Positions 45,806-53,345 of a stretch of 64,000 nt of DNA are shown piece after piece (within the stretch, counting starts at the first letter, position 1; each line of letters opens with the position of its first letter). The notes beneath the pieces were generated by a model, which saw only the letters and a list, made by a program, of their open reading frames with translations, did not search any database and was not told the origin of the DNA. The position numbers and the translations under genes were made by a program. The DNA lies in contig NZ_JARUVL010000001.1 of assembly GCF_030137545.1 (NCBI RefSeq), positions 310,070 through 374,069 of the forward strand, in the 5' to 3' direction. Origin of the DNA: Virgibacillus sp. LDC-1 (lineage in GTDB: Bacteria; Bacillota; Bacilli; Bacillales; Amphibacillaceae).

Positions 45806-46747
45806 TTATTTTGCTTGCATATGTGATTTGATTTCATTCGTGATTCGAGCGAATTCTGAATCAGGAACTACATAATACCATACTTTTCCAATAGTTTGTC
45901 CGCTGCCTTTAATCTCTAATGTTTTCATGTTATTTCTTGTGTTGCGATAGTTAGAGAAAAGATTTTGTAATTGGTCTTTGTTTAAATCTGTTTCAACATT
46001 GTTTCCTAAGATACCAAAAATCTCGCCAACTTTAGTTATACTGGAAAAGCTCGCTGCTTCATTCATTGCAGCAGTAATCACATTTCGTTGTCGTTCATTT
46101 CGCCCTAAGTCTCCGCGTGGATCTCCTTTTCTCATCCGAATGTATTTTAAAGCATCTTCTCCATTTAAGTGAATTTTGCCTTTTTCAAATGTTCGTCCTC
46201 CTTGAGAAAACGCTTGATCATTTTGTACCGTTACGCCACCTAGGGCGTCAACACCTTGCTGGAAGCCTTCCATGTTAACCTTGGCGTAAAAATGAACGGG
46301 AACATCAAATGTTTCTTCTACAGTTTGAACAGACAGTTCGACTCCTCCATAAGCATAGGAATGATTAATTTTATCCTTATTTCTTCCTGGAAGAGTAACG
46401 TATGTATCCCTTGGGATACTAAGCATTACCATAGAGTTGGTTTTAGGATTTAAGGACATAAGAATCATTGTATCTGATCTTCCTTTATCTCCAGGCCTTT
46501 GATCTACACCAAGTAATAGAATATTTACTGTGTGATTCTTTTTGAAAATGGATTCGATTTCTTTTTGACGATCAGGATCATCATCTCTTGCTAAAGGATT
46601 GTGCATTGTTTCAATCGTGTCCCCAAGCTTATCCCACATATAGTAGAGGAAGCCTCCCCCTATTAGTAGGACAGTAATTAAACTAATTCCAATCCACTTT
46701 AACCATTTCTTCTTTTTTCGCTTACGCTTATCTGTTCTTAATTCCAC
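45806..46747 (-). CDS. LCP-family (LytR-CpsA-Psr) wall polymer ligase
   Basis: A 313-residue protein with a basic N-terminus, one membrane anchor (WIGISLITVLLIGGGFLYYMW) and an extracellular LCP domain. LCP landmarks are NILLLGVDQRPGDKGRSDTMILM, SIPRDTYVTL and KYIRMRKGDPRGDLGRNERQ, which include the Arg and Asp residues that bind polyprenyl pyrophosphate. It attaches teichoic acid or other polymers to peptidoglycan. The GTG start is placed seven bases after GAGGAG; a nominal ATG upstream overlaps the ribosome site. It follows the sortase gene on the same strand, at the edge of the matrix island. Confidence 0.93.
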   Translation of the reverse strand: MELRTDKRKRKKKKWLKWIGISLITVLLIGGGFLYYMWDKLGDTIETMHNPLARDDDPDRQKEIESIFKKNHTVNILLLGVDQRPGDKGRSDTMILMSLNPKTNSMVMLSIPRDTYVTLPGRNKDKINHSYAYGGVELSVQTVEETFDVPVHFYAKVNMEGFQQGVDALGGVTVQNDQAFSQGGRTFEKGKIHLNGEDALKYIRMRKGDPRGDLGRNERQRNVITAAMNEAASFSSITKVGEIFGILGNNVETDLNKDQLQNLFSNYRNTRNNMKTLEIKGSGQTIGKVWYYVVPDSEFARITNEIKSHMQAK

Positions 46748-46854
46748 GTATATTCTCCTCATCTAGCATGATTAATATTAAATGTATCTTGTTGTAATTA
46801 TATTCGTTGAATCAAATTATATCGAACATTAATTCGTTCGTCTATTTATTCTAA

Positions 46855-47460
46855 TTATTTCTTTTTCGATTCGATAGGTAGTGCAGTAATAATATATCGA
46901 TCTGGTGCATTGCCTATATACGTGAAGGGATAACATGTAGTAACGGTTAAAACTTCATTTGGTGCTGTTGGAACGATAATGGATCGATCATTTGCGGGAA
47001 CAACTTTCGTGTTTGAAATTTCATAGGAAAAGCTTCCATATGGTGGTAACTGGATAGTAAGTATATCACCAATTTCGAGTTCCCCCATCCTCCGGAAAAC
47101 AGTGTCTCGATGTCCAGACAGTACAATTTGATCTTGTTGCGTAGGATAAGCGGTTCCACGGTAATGACCAACACCTTTTTCTAATTCATCTTCATCTGTA
47201 CCTTCGACGATTGGCAATTGTGCAGAAAGCTTTGGAATATGAAGAAGTCCAACGGTTTCTCCCACAGATGGATTGAACTGATCAGGAAAAGAAATTGTAT
47301 CTGTATGTCCATTACTTGATGGAAGCTGATTTTTTTCTACTAGTTGTTTTGCCTCTTGCAAGCTTTTATTTTGAGCAGCGTTTGTCTGATACCATTGGTA
47401 ACCACCTATGGTTGTCAAGCATACCCCTAAAAGTATGAAAAGAATTGCTAGCCTTTTCAA
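46855..47460 (-). CDS. Class D-like sortase
   Basis: A 201-residue sortase with an N-terminal membrane anchor (about residues 4-22). The catalytic residues are His117 in LSGHRDTVF, Cys176 in LTVTTCYPF and Arg188 in APDRYIITA, in the order and spacing of class D enzymes such as YhcS. Class D sortases attach proteins bearing LPNTA or related signals to the wall. A protein with LPNTA plus membrane segment and basic tail is encoded at 50911, and no other such substrate is seen in the window. The gene is divergent from tapA across a region with SinR-type operators. Confidence 0.92.
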   Translation of the reverse strand: MKRLAILFILLGVCLTTIGGYQWYQTNAAQNKSLQEAKQLVEKNQLPSSNGHTDTISFPDQFNPSVGETVGLLHIPKLSAQLPIVEGTDEDELEKGVGHYRGTAYPTQQDQIVLSGHRDTVFRRMGELEIGDILTIQLPPYGSFSYEISNTKVVPANDRSIIVPTAPNEVLTVTTCYPFTYIGNAPDRYIITALPIESKKK

Positions 47461-47681
47461 ATATCATTCCCCTTTCTTTAAGCTCTTTTCACCCTGTAAT
47501 ATTATTATTTTAACGTTTTGTTTCATCTAGTATATAGAAGAAAATAGAAACTGAAAAGTCACTTGTTCTTGATAAGGAACAAAAATAATAGAAATAAGTA
47601 AAAACATGCATAAATCAAAGGGAAATCGATTAAACAAGAGATATTTGTTCTTAATATAGAATATTTGCCTAGATTTAAAGG

Positions 47682-47710
47682 TTTTCAAACAAAGGTGTGT
47701 CCTTTATAAT
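47682..47710 (+). promoter_or_regulatory. tapA operon promoter candidate
   Basis: TTTTCA at 47682-47687, a 17-base spacer and a perfect TATAAT at 47705-47710. The -35 box is weak. The first SinR-type palindrome begins 12 bases after the -10 box, where a bound repressor would block initiation. Confidence 0.6.
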
Positions 47711-47722
47711 CTTTATGAACTC

Positions 47723-47738
47723 GTTCTTTAAAAAGAAC
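47723..47738 (+). promoter_or_regulatory. SinR-type operator 1
   Basis: GTTCTTTAAAAAGAAC is a perfect inverted repeat of the SinR half-site GTTCTTT. It covers the expected transcription start of the tapA operon. Confidence 0.8.
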
Positions 47739-47780
47739 GAACGGAACTGAAACAATATTGGCTATTTTTTTACCAAATAT

Positions 47781-47796
47781 GTTCTTTAAAAAGAAC
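47781..47796 (+). promoter_or_regulatory. SinR-type operator 2
   Basis: A second, identical 16-base palindrome GTTCTTTAAAAAGAAC, 58 bases after the first and 24 bases before the tapA start codon. The duplication suggests cooperative or looped repression. Confidence 0.8.
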
Positions 47797-47819
47797 AAGA
47801 AAGATAGGAGGAGGGAGCC

Positions 47820-48653
47820 GTGCGATTAAAGCGGTATAAAAAATTTCAAAAAAGATATAGACGAACAAAGGTAGGGTTTCAATTATTGTTAGTCTGGGCT
47901 TGTGTACTCCTAGCAGGAACGTATTTTAATACATATACAAATGCGAGCTTTAATGACATAGAGGATGTTTCTAATTATTTACACGTTGACTGGGAGCAGG
48001 AAGAGGAACCTGGAGATCCAGATGAAGAATGGGATAAGAGCTCGTTAGTCGCAATGGAAGGCGATGGAAGCTTTGGATTTACATGCAATAGTGGCACAGT
48101 AGAATTATTTTCAATGATAAAAAACAAAGAAGATAGCAGTGATATGGCTGGCCCTTCAACATTTGATATACAGTATGCTCCATTTGAAGAGAAAGGACCG
48201 AATAATGGTCACCCAGGTGAGACGATATATTCAGGAGAGATCCCTGCACTAGAAAGTGGTGAAACTGTTACACTTCGTTTCTCTGCTAATGAATTACGAC
48301 CAGGAAAATATAAATTTAAGGCATATCAGCGACCAGGACATCCCGGAAATAGTACACCTTGGGGAGGAATGATTGAACTTACGGTAGAGGATTTGAATAA
48401 TTGTCTAGGAAATCAGACGACGGTCAATACGCTTGATAAGGAACAGTTTGAAGAAAAGAACGAAAAGCAAAAGGAATCTGAACCTAAAACAAAAAAGAAC
48501 GAGGCTAATGAGGAAGTAGTTGTTCCGGAGAAAGGGCAAATAAAAGAGACTGAAAGTCAGGAGAGTCCTGCTGAAAAAGAACCGAATACCAAAGATGGAA
48601 ATGAACAGGAAGGGAAGGAAGACGCTTCGAATATTGGAGGGGATGATACATGA
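47820..48653 (+). CDS. tapA: TapA-like amyloid fibre assembly and anchoring protein
   Basis: A 277-residue exported protein starting at a GTG after AGGAGGAGGG. A basic N-terminus and a hydrophobic signal (GFQLLLVWACVLLAGTYFNTYTNA) are followed by SFNDIED, the kind of junction handled by SipW. The folded part, about residues 60-190, includes a Cys pair (FTCNSGT and NNCLG) and matches TapA of Bacillus. A Glu/Lys-rich disordered tail of about 85 residues follows. TapA helps start and anchor TasA fibres. The gene overlaps sipW by four bases. Confidence 0.88.
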   Translation: MRLKRYKKFQKRYRRTKVGFQLLLVWACVLLAGTYFNTYTNASFNDIEDVSNYLHVDWEQEEEPGDPDEEWDKSSLVAMEGDGSFGFTCNSGTVELFSMIKNKEDSSDMAGPSTFDIQYAPFEEKGPNNGHPGETIYSGEIPALESGETVTLRFSANELRPGKYKFKAYQRPGHPGNSTPWGGMIELTVEDLNNCLGNQTTVNTLDKEQFEEKNEKQKESEPKTKKNEANEEVVVPEKGQIKETESQESPAEKEPNTKDGNEQEGKEDASNIGGDDT

Positions 48654-49276
48654 CAACAACAAGCTATGAAAGTAGAAAAGAAAGCCATCAACAGGACCGG
48701 AAGAAAAAAGCTTGGACAATGGTTAGCAATACAATGTCTACATTATTAATTGTTGTGTTACTTGGAATGACAATTTTGGTACTCTCTGCACGTGCATCAG
48801 GAGGAGAGCCAGAACTGTTTGGCTATCAAGTGAAAACTGTCCTCTCTGGATCGATGGAGCCTGCCTTTGATACAGGATCGGTCATTATCGTCAAGCAAAT
48901 GGAGAATCCAAATGCGATTTCAAAAGGTGATGTGATTACTTATAAGCAAAGTAATAGTCAGCTTGTTACCCATCGCGTTATTGAAGTAATAAATCAGGGG
49001 GAGGCAACACAGTTTCGAACAAAGGGTGACAATAATAAAAATCCAGATATGAATCTAGTTCTCCCTCAAAATGTTACTGCAAAGTATACCGGAATTACGG
49101 TGCCATTTATCGGATATTTGCTTGGATACGCGAGCACACCTTTAGGTGTAGCATTACTTCTCATTGTTCCCGGAATCATGCTACTGGCGTATTCAATATT
49201 TACGATTCACCGTGCATTAAAAGAAATCGAACAAACAACAAAAGACTCGAAAACAGAGGAACAGACAATTGCTTAA
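48650..49276 (+). CDS. sipW: ER-type signal peptidase SipW
   Basis: A 208-residue membrane signal peptidase of the eukaryote-like type. Membrane segments lie at about residues 28-48 and 158-185. The catalytic Ser68 is in LSGSMEPAF, and the ER-type His108 in QLVTHRVIE replaces the usual lysine. It processes TapA and TasA, both encoded in the same operon. The ATG overlaps the tapA stop (ATGA), so the two are translationally coupled. Confidence 0.95.
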   Translation: MTTTSYESRKESHQQDRKKKAWTMVSNTMSTLLIVVLLGMTILVLSARASGGEPELFGYQVKTVLSGSMEPAFDTGSVIIVKQMENPNAISKGDVITYKQSNSQLVTHRVIEVINQGEATQFRTKGDNNKNPDMNLVLPQNVTAKYTGITVPFIGYLLGYASTPLGVALLLIVPGIMLLAYSIFTIHRALKEIEQTTKDSKTEEQTIA

Positions 49277-49348
49277 TAATTGTTCCCCTTGAACAAGGGT
49301 TCAATATACATACCCAATTGGGTGAAAACTATTTAGGAGGAATGGGAA

Positions 49349-49957
49349 ATGAGTATGAAGAAAAAAATGACAACAGGTATTCTAGCAGGCGCGCTTGGAT
49401 TGTCACTTGTTGCTGGCGGAACGTATGCTGCATTTAATGATGTAGAAACTGTCGACAACAGCTTTGCAGCAGGAACACTAGATTTAGAAACAAATACAGA
49501 TGTGTTGTTTGATCTAAGCAATTTAAAGCCAGGCGATTGGTTTGAAAAAACATTGACCTTAACGAATAACGGGTCGCTAGCGATTGATGAGATCTTATTA
49601 ACGAGTTTTGCTTCAGGATGGGAAGATGTGCTCCATAACCAATTACCTGATGATGGTGTTAATAACGAAGTAGATTTTCTCCGCCAATTTCAAGTTGAAG
49701 TGATGGGAGAGACATTTACATTAGATGAATTAGTAGCTCATGCTAATCAAAGCGTTACCTTTGAAGGAGCGGGTGTGGCTTCATTAGAACCGGGAGATTC
49801 TCATGATTTTGATGTAAAAATTACGTTTGTAGAGGACGATACTCGCTATGATGGCTCTCGCTTCTTTGAGCAAAACAAATACCAAGGAGAAGGTGCAGCG
49901 ATTAATTTACGCTTTGAAGCTACACAAATGCCTGGTGAAGATCGCAGCAACGACTAA
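49349..49957 (+). CDS. TasA/CalY-family matrix fibre protein, first paralogue
   Basis: A 202-residue secreted protein. The SipW-type signal peptide (LAGALGLSLVAGGTYA) is followed at once by AFNDVETVDNSFAAGTLDL, the hallmark of TasA and camelysin. The beta-rich domain includes FDLSNLKPGDWFEKTLTLTNNG and the terminal FEQNKYQGEGAAINLRFEA. It forms or caps extracellular fibres in the biofilm matrix. AGGAGG sits eight bases before the ATG. It is shorter than the second paralogue and closer in size to CalY; no protease site can be claimed. Confidence 0.9.
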   Translation: MSMKKKMTTGILAGALGLSLVAGGTYAAFNDVETVDNSFAAGTLDLETNTDVLFDLSNLKPGDWFEKTLTLTNNGSLAIDEILLTSFASGWEDVLHNQLPDDGVNNEVDFLRQFQVEVMGETFTLDELVAHANQSVTFEGAGVASLEPGDSHDFDVKITFVEDDTRYDGSRFFEQNKYQGEGAAINLRFEATQMPGEDRSND

Positions 49958-49982
49958 AAAATTGAATGGGGGAGCGTAAAAG

Positions 49983-50834
49983 ATGGGTATTAAAAAACGA
50001 TTAACAAGTGGAGCTATTGCTGCCACACTCGGAATCTCATTAATTGGAGTAGGAACATGGGCAGCGTTTAATGATGTGGAAAATGTAGAAGGTGGCGTTG
50101 CGGCAGGAACCTTGGAACTTTCTTTAAATGAACTGAATGGACAGCCGGTAAACTTTGATATTTCTAACTTAAAGCCTGGTGACCATATGACAAGACAGCT
50201 TCAGCTTAAAAATGATGGCTCACTAGCGATAAAAGATGTGCTCTTGTCTATAGAGACCGTTGACTTTCAAGACTATGCGCCAAATGAGCCAGGAATGCCA
50301 GGCTATGAGGATGAGGATACGTGGGGAGAAAATACCGTTGTTGACTACTTAAACCAGTTTGAAGTTACCATCATGAATGTAGGAAATGAAGGCAGTGGGG
50401 ATGGGGAATTCCCGAAGAATATTATTCTTGAGAATGTATCTTTAGGCGATTTTTATTTAGCATCTGGTACGATCCATGGCGATCGTCCAGGGGAGGATCC
50501 AGCTTCTATCCAAGCTGCTAGAGAACGTGTCTGGAATAGTGTCGATCAAGCATATATTGATGTAGCTTCAAATCGATTGAATGTGTCAACAGTAAATCCT
50601 GATCAATGGACGGGACTTCCAGTCGATCCGTATGATCCAGACAATGTGCTTATCAAAATTGCTTTTAAAGATGACCAAACAAAAAATGAAGATGGCACAT
50701 ATGTACAGAACAAATATCAAGGAGATGCTGCTGCAATCGAATTTATGTTTGAAGCGAGACAATGGGATGGGCAGGATGTTTCCGACGAAGAAGGCTATGT
50801 AGAATCCAATGAACAGGCTAATAATGGCAATTAA
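49983..50834 (+). CDS. tasA: TasA-family matrix fibre protein, second paralogue
   Basis: A 283-residue secreted protein, close in size to Bacillus subtilis TasA (261). The signal IAATLGISLIGVGTWA is followed by AFNDVENVEGGVAAGTLEL. Shared blocks are FDISNLKPGDHMTRQLQLKNDG and VQNKYQGDAAAIEFMFEARQW. An insertion of about 80 residues between these blocks distinguishes it from the first paralogue. It should be the main amyloid-like fibre protein of the matrix. A GGGGGAG ribosome site precedes the ATG, and a GC-rich hairpin follows the stop. Confidence 0.92.
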   Translation: MGIKKRLTSGAIAATLGISLIGVGTWAAFNDVENVEGGVAAGTLELSLNELNGQPVNFDISNLKPGDHMTRQLQLKNDGSLAIKDVLLSIETVDFQDYAPNEPGMPGYEDEDTWGENTVVDYLNQFEVTIMNVGNEGSGDGEFPKNIILENVSLGDFYLASGTIHGDRPGEDPASIQAARERVWNSVDQAYIDVASNRLNVSTVNPDQWTGLPVDPYDPDNVLIKIAFKDDQTKNEDGTYVQNKYQGDAAAIEFMFEARQWDGQDVSDEEGYVESNEQANNGN

Positions 50835-50847
50835 TTATTAAGGGAAG

Positions 50848-50881
50848 AGCTGCAGGGGAATTTGACGATTCCCCTGCAGCT
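50848..50881 (+). terminator. GC-rich hairpin after tasA without a T tract
   Basis: A 14-bp perfect stem (50848-50861 with 50868-50881) with a TTGACG loop. No run of T follows and the next gene starts 30 bases on, so it may protect the tasA message from decay or partly attenuate read-through into the LPNTA gene. Confidence 0.65.
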
Positions 50882-50910
50882 ATCTACTAAAGCTGGGAGG
50901 GGTGGATAGA

Positions 50911-51525
50911 ATGAAACTAAAAGAATCAATTTTTTTCACCATTGTAATAATGGTGTTTTCCAGTATTTCTTTGGTGCATGCTGAAGAAGAATTTAATGTT
51001 GAACTTTCTACGAATCCCAGCACTATTCTTTTTCATATTGAAGAAATGAAACCAGGAGACTATGCAAGTAAAACATTAACGGTTACAAGTAATAGCACAG
51101 GAATGGTTGGTTATATCGTTAATGAAAGGTTTGTAGATGGATCTGAGAAGCTGTATGACCATCTAACATTAAGAATTTCAGATGAACACTCGACTTTATA
51201 TGATGGGTTGGTGAAAGACTTTCAACAGCTCGAAAGTCGCGAATTAAAAGAGAAAGATTCAGATGTAATTACTTTTACAGTGTCCATGCCAAGTGAGTTA
51301 GGAAATGATTTTCAAGGGTTGAGAACAGCATTTGAACTAGAAATTTATGCAGAAGGGTCAATAAATAGTGCTTTGCCATCAGGAAGTAAATTACCAAACA
51401 CGGCAACAGCTATGTTTCAGTATATTTTAATTGGTATCATCTTATTAAGTGTTGGAACTGCGGTTTATCTCCTACAAGTACGAAAGACATTGTTCAGGAA
51501 AAAGAAATTAGATATCGAATCATAA
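50911..51525 (+). CDS. TasA-like surface protein with LPNTA sortase signal
   Basis: A 204-residue protein with an ordinary signal peptide ending near ALVHA-type sequence at residue 24. The central domain has ELSTNPSTILFHIEEMKPGDYASKTLTVTSNSTG, which mirrors the LKPGD-x-LTLTNxG block of the TasA proteins upstream. The C-terminus is a wall-sorting signal: LPNTA at residues 161-165, a membrane segment (about 170-190) and a basic tail. It is the likely substrate of the class D-like sortase encoded 3.5 kb away and may tether TasA fibres to peptidoglycan. The ATG at 50911 follows GGGAGGGG. Confidence 0.85.
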   Translation: MKLKESIFFTIVIMVFSSISLVHAEEEFNVELSTNPSTILFHIEEMKPGDYASKTLTVTSNSTGMVGYIVNERFVDGSEKLYDHLTLRISDEHSTLYDGLVKDFQQLESRELKEKDSDVITFTVSMPSELGNDFQGLRTAFELEIYAEGSINSALPSGSKLPNTATAMFQYILIGIILLSVGTAVYLLQVRKTLFRKKKLDIES

Positions 51526-51645
51526 TTTTCCTGCAAATATAGACAAAATGATGTGAGGCATTATACAAAACTAGTTTTAATATGACAAAACAAGTCAACC
51601 AAAAGTCCTTACTCGTATAGTATATTAGACATATAGAGAAAAAAC
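51526..51645. promoter_or_regulatory. Region upstream of the riboswitch, Spo0A-box-like site
   Basis: TATGACAAAA at 51581-51590 is, on the minus strand, TTTTGTCATA, close to the Spo0A box TTTTGTCRAA (9 of 10 with one mismatch). Candidate -10 boxes (TATAGT, TATATT) lie at 51616-51626 without a clear -35. In Bacillus subtilis sinI is activated by Spo0A, so this arrangement would fit. Confidence 0.4.
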
Positions 51646-51735
51646 TTCCTCAGAATAAAGGCAAACTTATTGAAAGGTAAGGACGCAAAATCACAGGTCT
51701 AACGTAATTGCTAGGACGGCTGGATTGCCTGAGCG
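51646..51735 (+). promoter_or_regulatory. Cyclic-di-GMP-I (GEMM) riboswitch upstream of sinI
   Basis: Conserved GEMM-I elements occur in order: GGCAAAC at 51660-51666, a P2 stem CTTATT/GGTAAG capped by the GAAA tetraloop (51672-51675), GGACGCAAA at 51681-51689, the receptor-side GGTCTAA at 51696-51702, and the 3' closing segment GGCTGGATTGCC at 51718-51729. GGCAA and TTGCC can pair as P1, extended by CTCA/TGAG. No terminator lies between it and sinI. The sinI ribosome site GGGGGA (51743-51748) could instead pair with TTCCTC (51646-51651), suggesting control of translation. That last point is inference. Confidence 0.92.
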
Positions 51736-51756
51736 TTATATTGGGGGATGGGGGAA

Positions 51757-51885
51757 ATGGAAAGTATAATGGGAAAAGTTGTATTGGATGAGGAATGGAT
51801 TATGCTAATAAAGGAGGCGAAGGCTGTAGGGCTATCAGTGGAAGATGTACGTTTATTTATAGAAGAAAATAAATCATGTACATAG
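51757..51885 (+). CDS. sinI: SinI-like antirepressor of SinR
   Basis: A 42-residue protein. Residues 10-39, from LDEEWIMLIKEAK to EDVRLFIEENK, match the SinR-binding helical hairpin of Bacillus subtilis SinI (LDQEWVELMVEAK and following). SinI binds SinR and frees matrix promoters. The ATG lies eight bases after GGGGGA, directly downstream of a cyclic-di-GMP riboswitch. The sinR gene follows 77 bases later. It is shorter than the Bacillus subtilis protein because the non-essential tail is missing. Small size explains why it can be missed by gene finders. Confidence 0.88.
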   Translation: MESIMGKVVLDEEWIMLIKEAKAVGLSVEDVRLFIEENKSCT

Positions 51886-51929
51886 CGAATTGAAAAACGT
51901 ACTATATATAGAACTGCTCACCTATTTTG

Positions 51930-51938
51930 TGGTATAAT
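51930..51938 (+). promoter_or_regulatory. sinR promoter, extended -10
   Basis: TG-G-TATAAT is a perfect extended -10 box located 25 bases upstream of the sinR start. It would allow SinR to be made independently of the riboswitch-controlled sinI transcript, as in Bacillus subtilis. Confidence 0.65.
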
Positions 51939-51962
51939 TCGCAATGAAAGAAGGTGAGATGC

Positions 51963-52298
51963 TTGATAGGTGAAAAAATCAAACAATTACGGACAGAAAA
52001 GAACCTGTCTATATCTGAATTGGCTGAGCGAGCAAATGTAGCAAAATCCTATCTAAGTTCCATTGAGCGCAACTTGCAACGGAATCCATCAATCCATTTT
52101 ATGGAAAAAATCAGTAGTGTGTTAGGGGTAACTGTTAATGAGTTGCTTGATGACAACCATGATTCACAAGAGGAAGTGCTTGATCATGAATGGCTGCAAA
52201 TTGTAAAAGAGGCAATGGATTCAGGCATTACAAAAGAACAGTTCAAGGAGTTTTTGGAATTTAGCAAGTGGAAAAACAAGCAAGAGAACCACTCTTGA
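51963..52298 (+). CDS. sinR: Biofilm master repressor SinR
   Basis: A 111-residue protein, the same size as Bacillus subtilis SinR. The N-terminal Cro-type DNA-binding domain reads IGEKIKQLRTEKNLSISELAE and VAKSYLSSIERNLQRNPS. The C-terminal helical hairpin that binds SinI or other SinR subunits is LDHEWLQIVKEAMDSGITKEQ and FLEFSKWKNKQ. It represses matrix genes such as tapA-sipW-tasA. The TTG at 51963 fits AAGGTGA and gives the family-typical N-terminus MIGEKIKQ; an upstream GTG lies within the ribosome site. Two matching operators precede tapA. Confidence 0.95.
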   Translation: MIGEKIKQLRTEKNLSISELAERANVAKSYLSSIERNLQRNPSIHFMEKISSVLGVTVNELLDDNHDSQEEVLDHEWLQIVKEAMDSGITKEQFKEFLEFSKWKNKQENHS

Positions 52299-53015
52299 TT
52301 TGAAATGCGATTACCCTAATTAAATAATATATTTTTGCATACTACGGAGATGATACTGTAGTATTTTTTCTTGTGTTTTTTACATGTGTAGGTTTGCTCT
52401 CCTCCAACATTTGAAGATTCATCCCACGTAAACTGGAGGTGCTCTGTCTTACCTGCGTCAGCAACAAGCTTCTTTCTTAACCTAATGAACATTGATTGTG
52501 TATAAAAGTTGACAACAATACATAAAATTAACCTTTCCATAAATTTAAATATGGATTTTTGTTCCAATACGCAGTACGATGGAACTAATTGTCATTCGAT
52601 AATGAATTAAGCATAATCCCTTTCATGATTATTCTTATGTTGTATCGCATAACATCCTAAATTTACATACTCTTCTAATATCATTATGGTAGGGTAGCAT
52701 TTTTCGTTATCGTATCTTTAGTAACCTTAAACTGTTTCCGTGCATAAGATAGTTGAAACAAGTTTTGTGCAAGGAAAAAAACAATAAGGTGATGCTACAT
52801 GATGTCTTTTTTAATAGCACAAAGATAGGTAAAGACAAAAACATCATAAAGCTTTCGAAAATTATTTAGATAGAACGTCAAAAATCGACAGCATTCTATA
52901 GTTATATATGTTATTCTTCGGTTACGTTGCATTTTTTGCCGACTACTAAAAGAATTTGTCAATCCGTACGATTAAAATAATCTAATATTGGGATACTTTT
53001 TAAGAGGGTGAAGAA
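52299..53015. other. Gene-poor region after sinR
   Basis: Apart from the sinR terminator, this 717-base stretch shows no convincing gene. A minus-strand frame at 52316-52567 runs through that terminator and is probably spurious. AAGGTGATG at 52786-52794 precedes only a nine-codon frame (ATG at 52799). An imperfect inverted repeat ATGATGTCTTT/AAAGAC..ACATCAT flanks it (52799-52847). Confidence 0.45.
52339..52369 (+). terminator. Terminator of sinR
   Basis: ATACTAC (52339-52345) pairs with GTAGTAT (52358-52364), followed by TTTTTT. It lies 40 bases after the sinR stop. Confidence 0.82.
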
Positions 53016-53156
53016 ATGAGTGAACGGGAATATTATAAGCATGTATTACAAAAGGTAATTGCAGAGACAGAAAATGAAAAGATAAAGACGTCTGAAGAAC
53101 TAATTCAAGCACTTATATTTGAGCTTACTGAATTAAGACGAACAGCAACAGATTAG
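53016..53156 (+). CDS. Small acidic helical protein
   Basis: A 46-residue frame (start MSEREYYKHVLQKVIAE) with a good ribosome site, AGAGGGTG five bases before the ATG. It is rich in Glu and Lys and predicted to be two amphipathic helices. I do not recognise a family. It stands alone in a gene-poor region near sinR. The coding character and ribosome site favour a real gene, but no homologue can be named. Confidence 0.5.
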   Translation: MSEREYYKHVLQKVIAETENEKIKTSEELIQALIFELTELRRTATD

Positions 53157-53206
53157 AAATGCTACGTTGGAATGGATGATTATCAAAGTTTATTGCTGTA
53201 TAATAA

Positions 53207-53338
53207 CAGCGTAACATTGGACAAACTGTTTGCGAAATTGATGGAACGGATAGTAAGTTTTTTCCTTATACTATTGATTTTAGGTGGGAAGATAGTATGG
53301 ATACGTTTAAAAATCCAAATTTGATGATTTTTAAATGA
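53207..53338 (+). pseudogene. Possible C-terminal gene fragment
   Basis: An open frame of 43 codons without a start codon, ending in the protein-like sequence DSKFFPYTIDFRWEDSMDTF and stop. A second frame (ATG at 53172, 50 codons) overlaps it in another register. Either may be the decayed end of a former gene. Neither is recognised. Confidence 0.25.
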
Positions 53339-53345
53339 ATAATGC

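Larger units (their letters stand above)
47461..47819. other. Divergent control region, sortase and tapA
   Basis: This 359-base region serves the minus-strand sortase and the plus-strand tapA operon. It has an imperfect palindrome TTGTTC/GAACAA at 47563-47582 and a single GTTCTTA at 47647. The tapA promoter lies at 47682-47710, and two perfect GTTCTTT-AA-AAAGAAC palindromes follow. These fit the SinR box GTTCTYT, so the whole region looks like a SinR control centre. Confidence 0.7.

Noticed and set aside
52316..52567. Minus-strand frame of 83 codons, including a stretch slightly like a transposase (LVADAG)
   Set aside because: It runs through the sinR terminator, has low complexity and no ribosome site, and the rest of the sequence matches no transposase I know.
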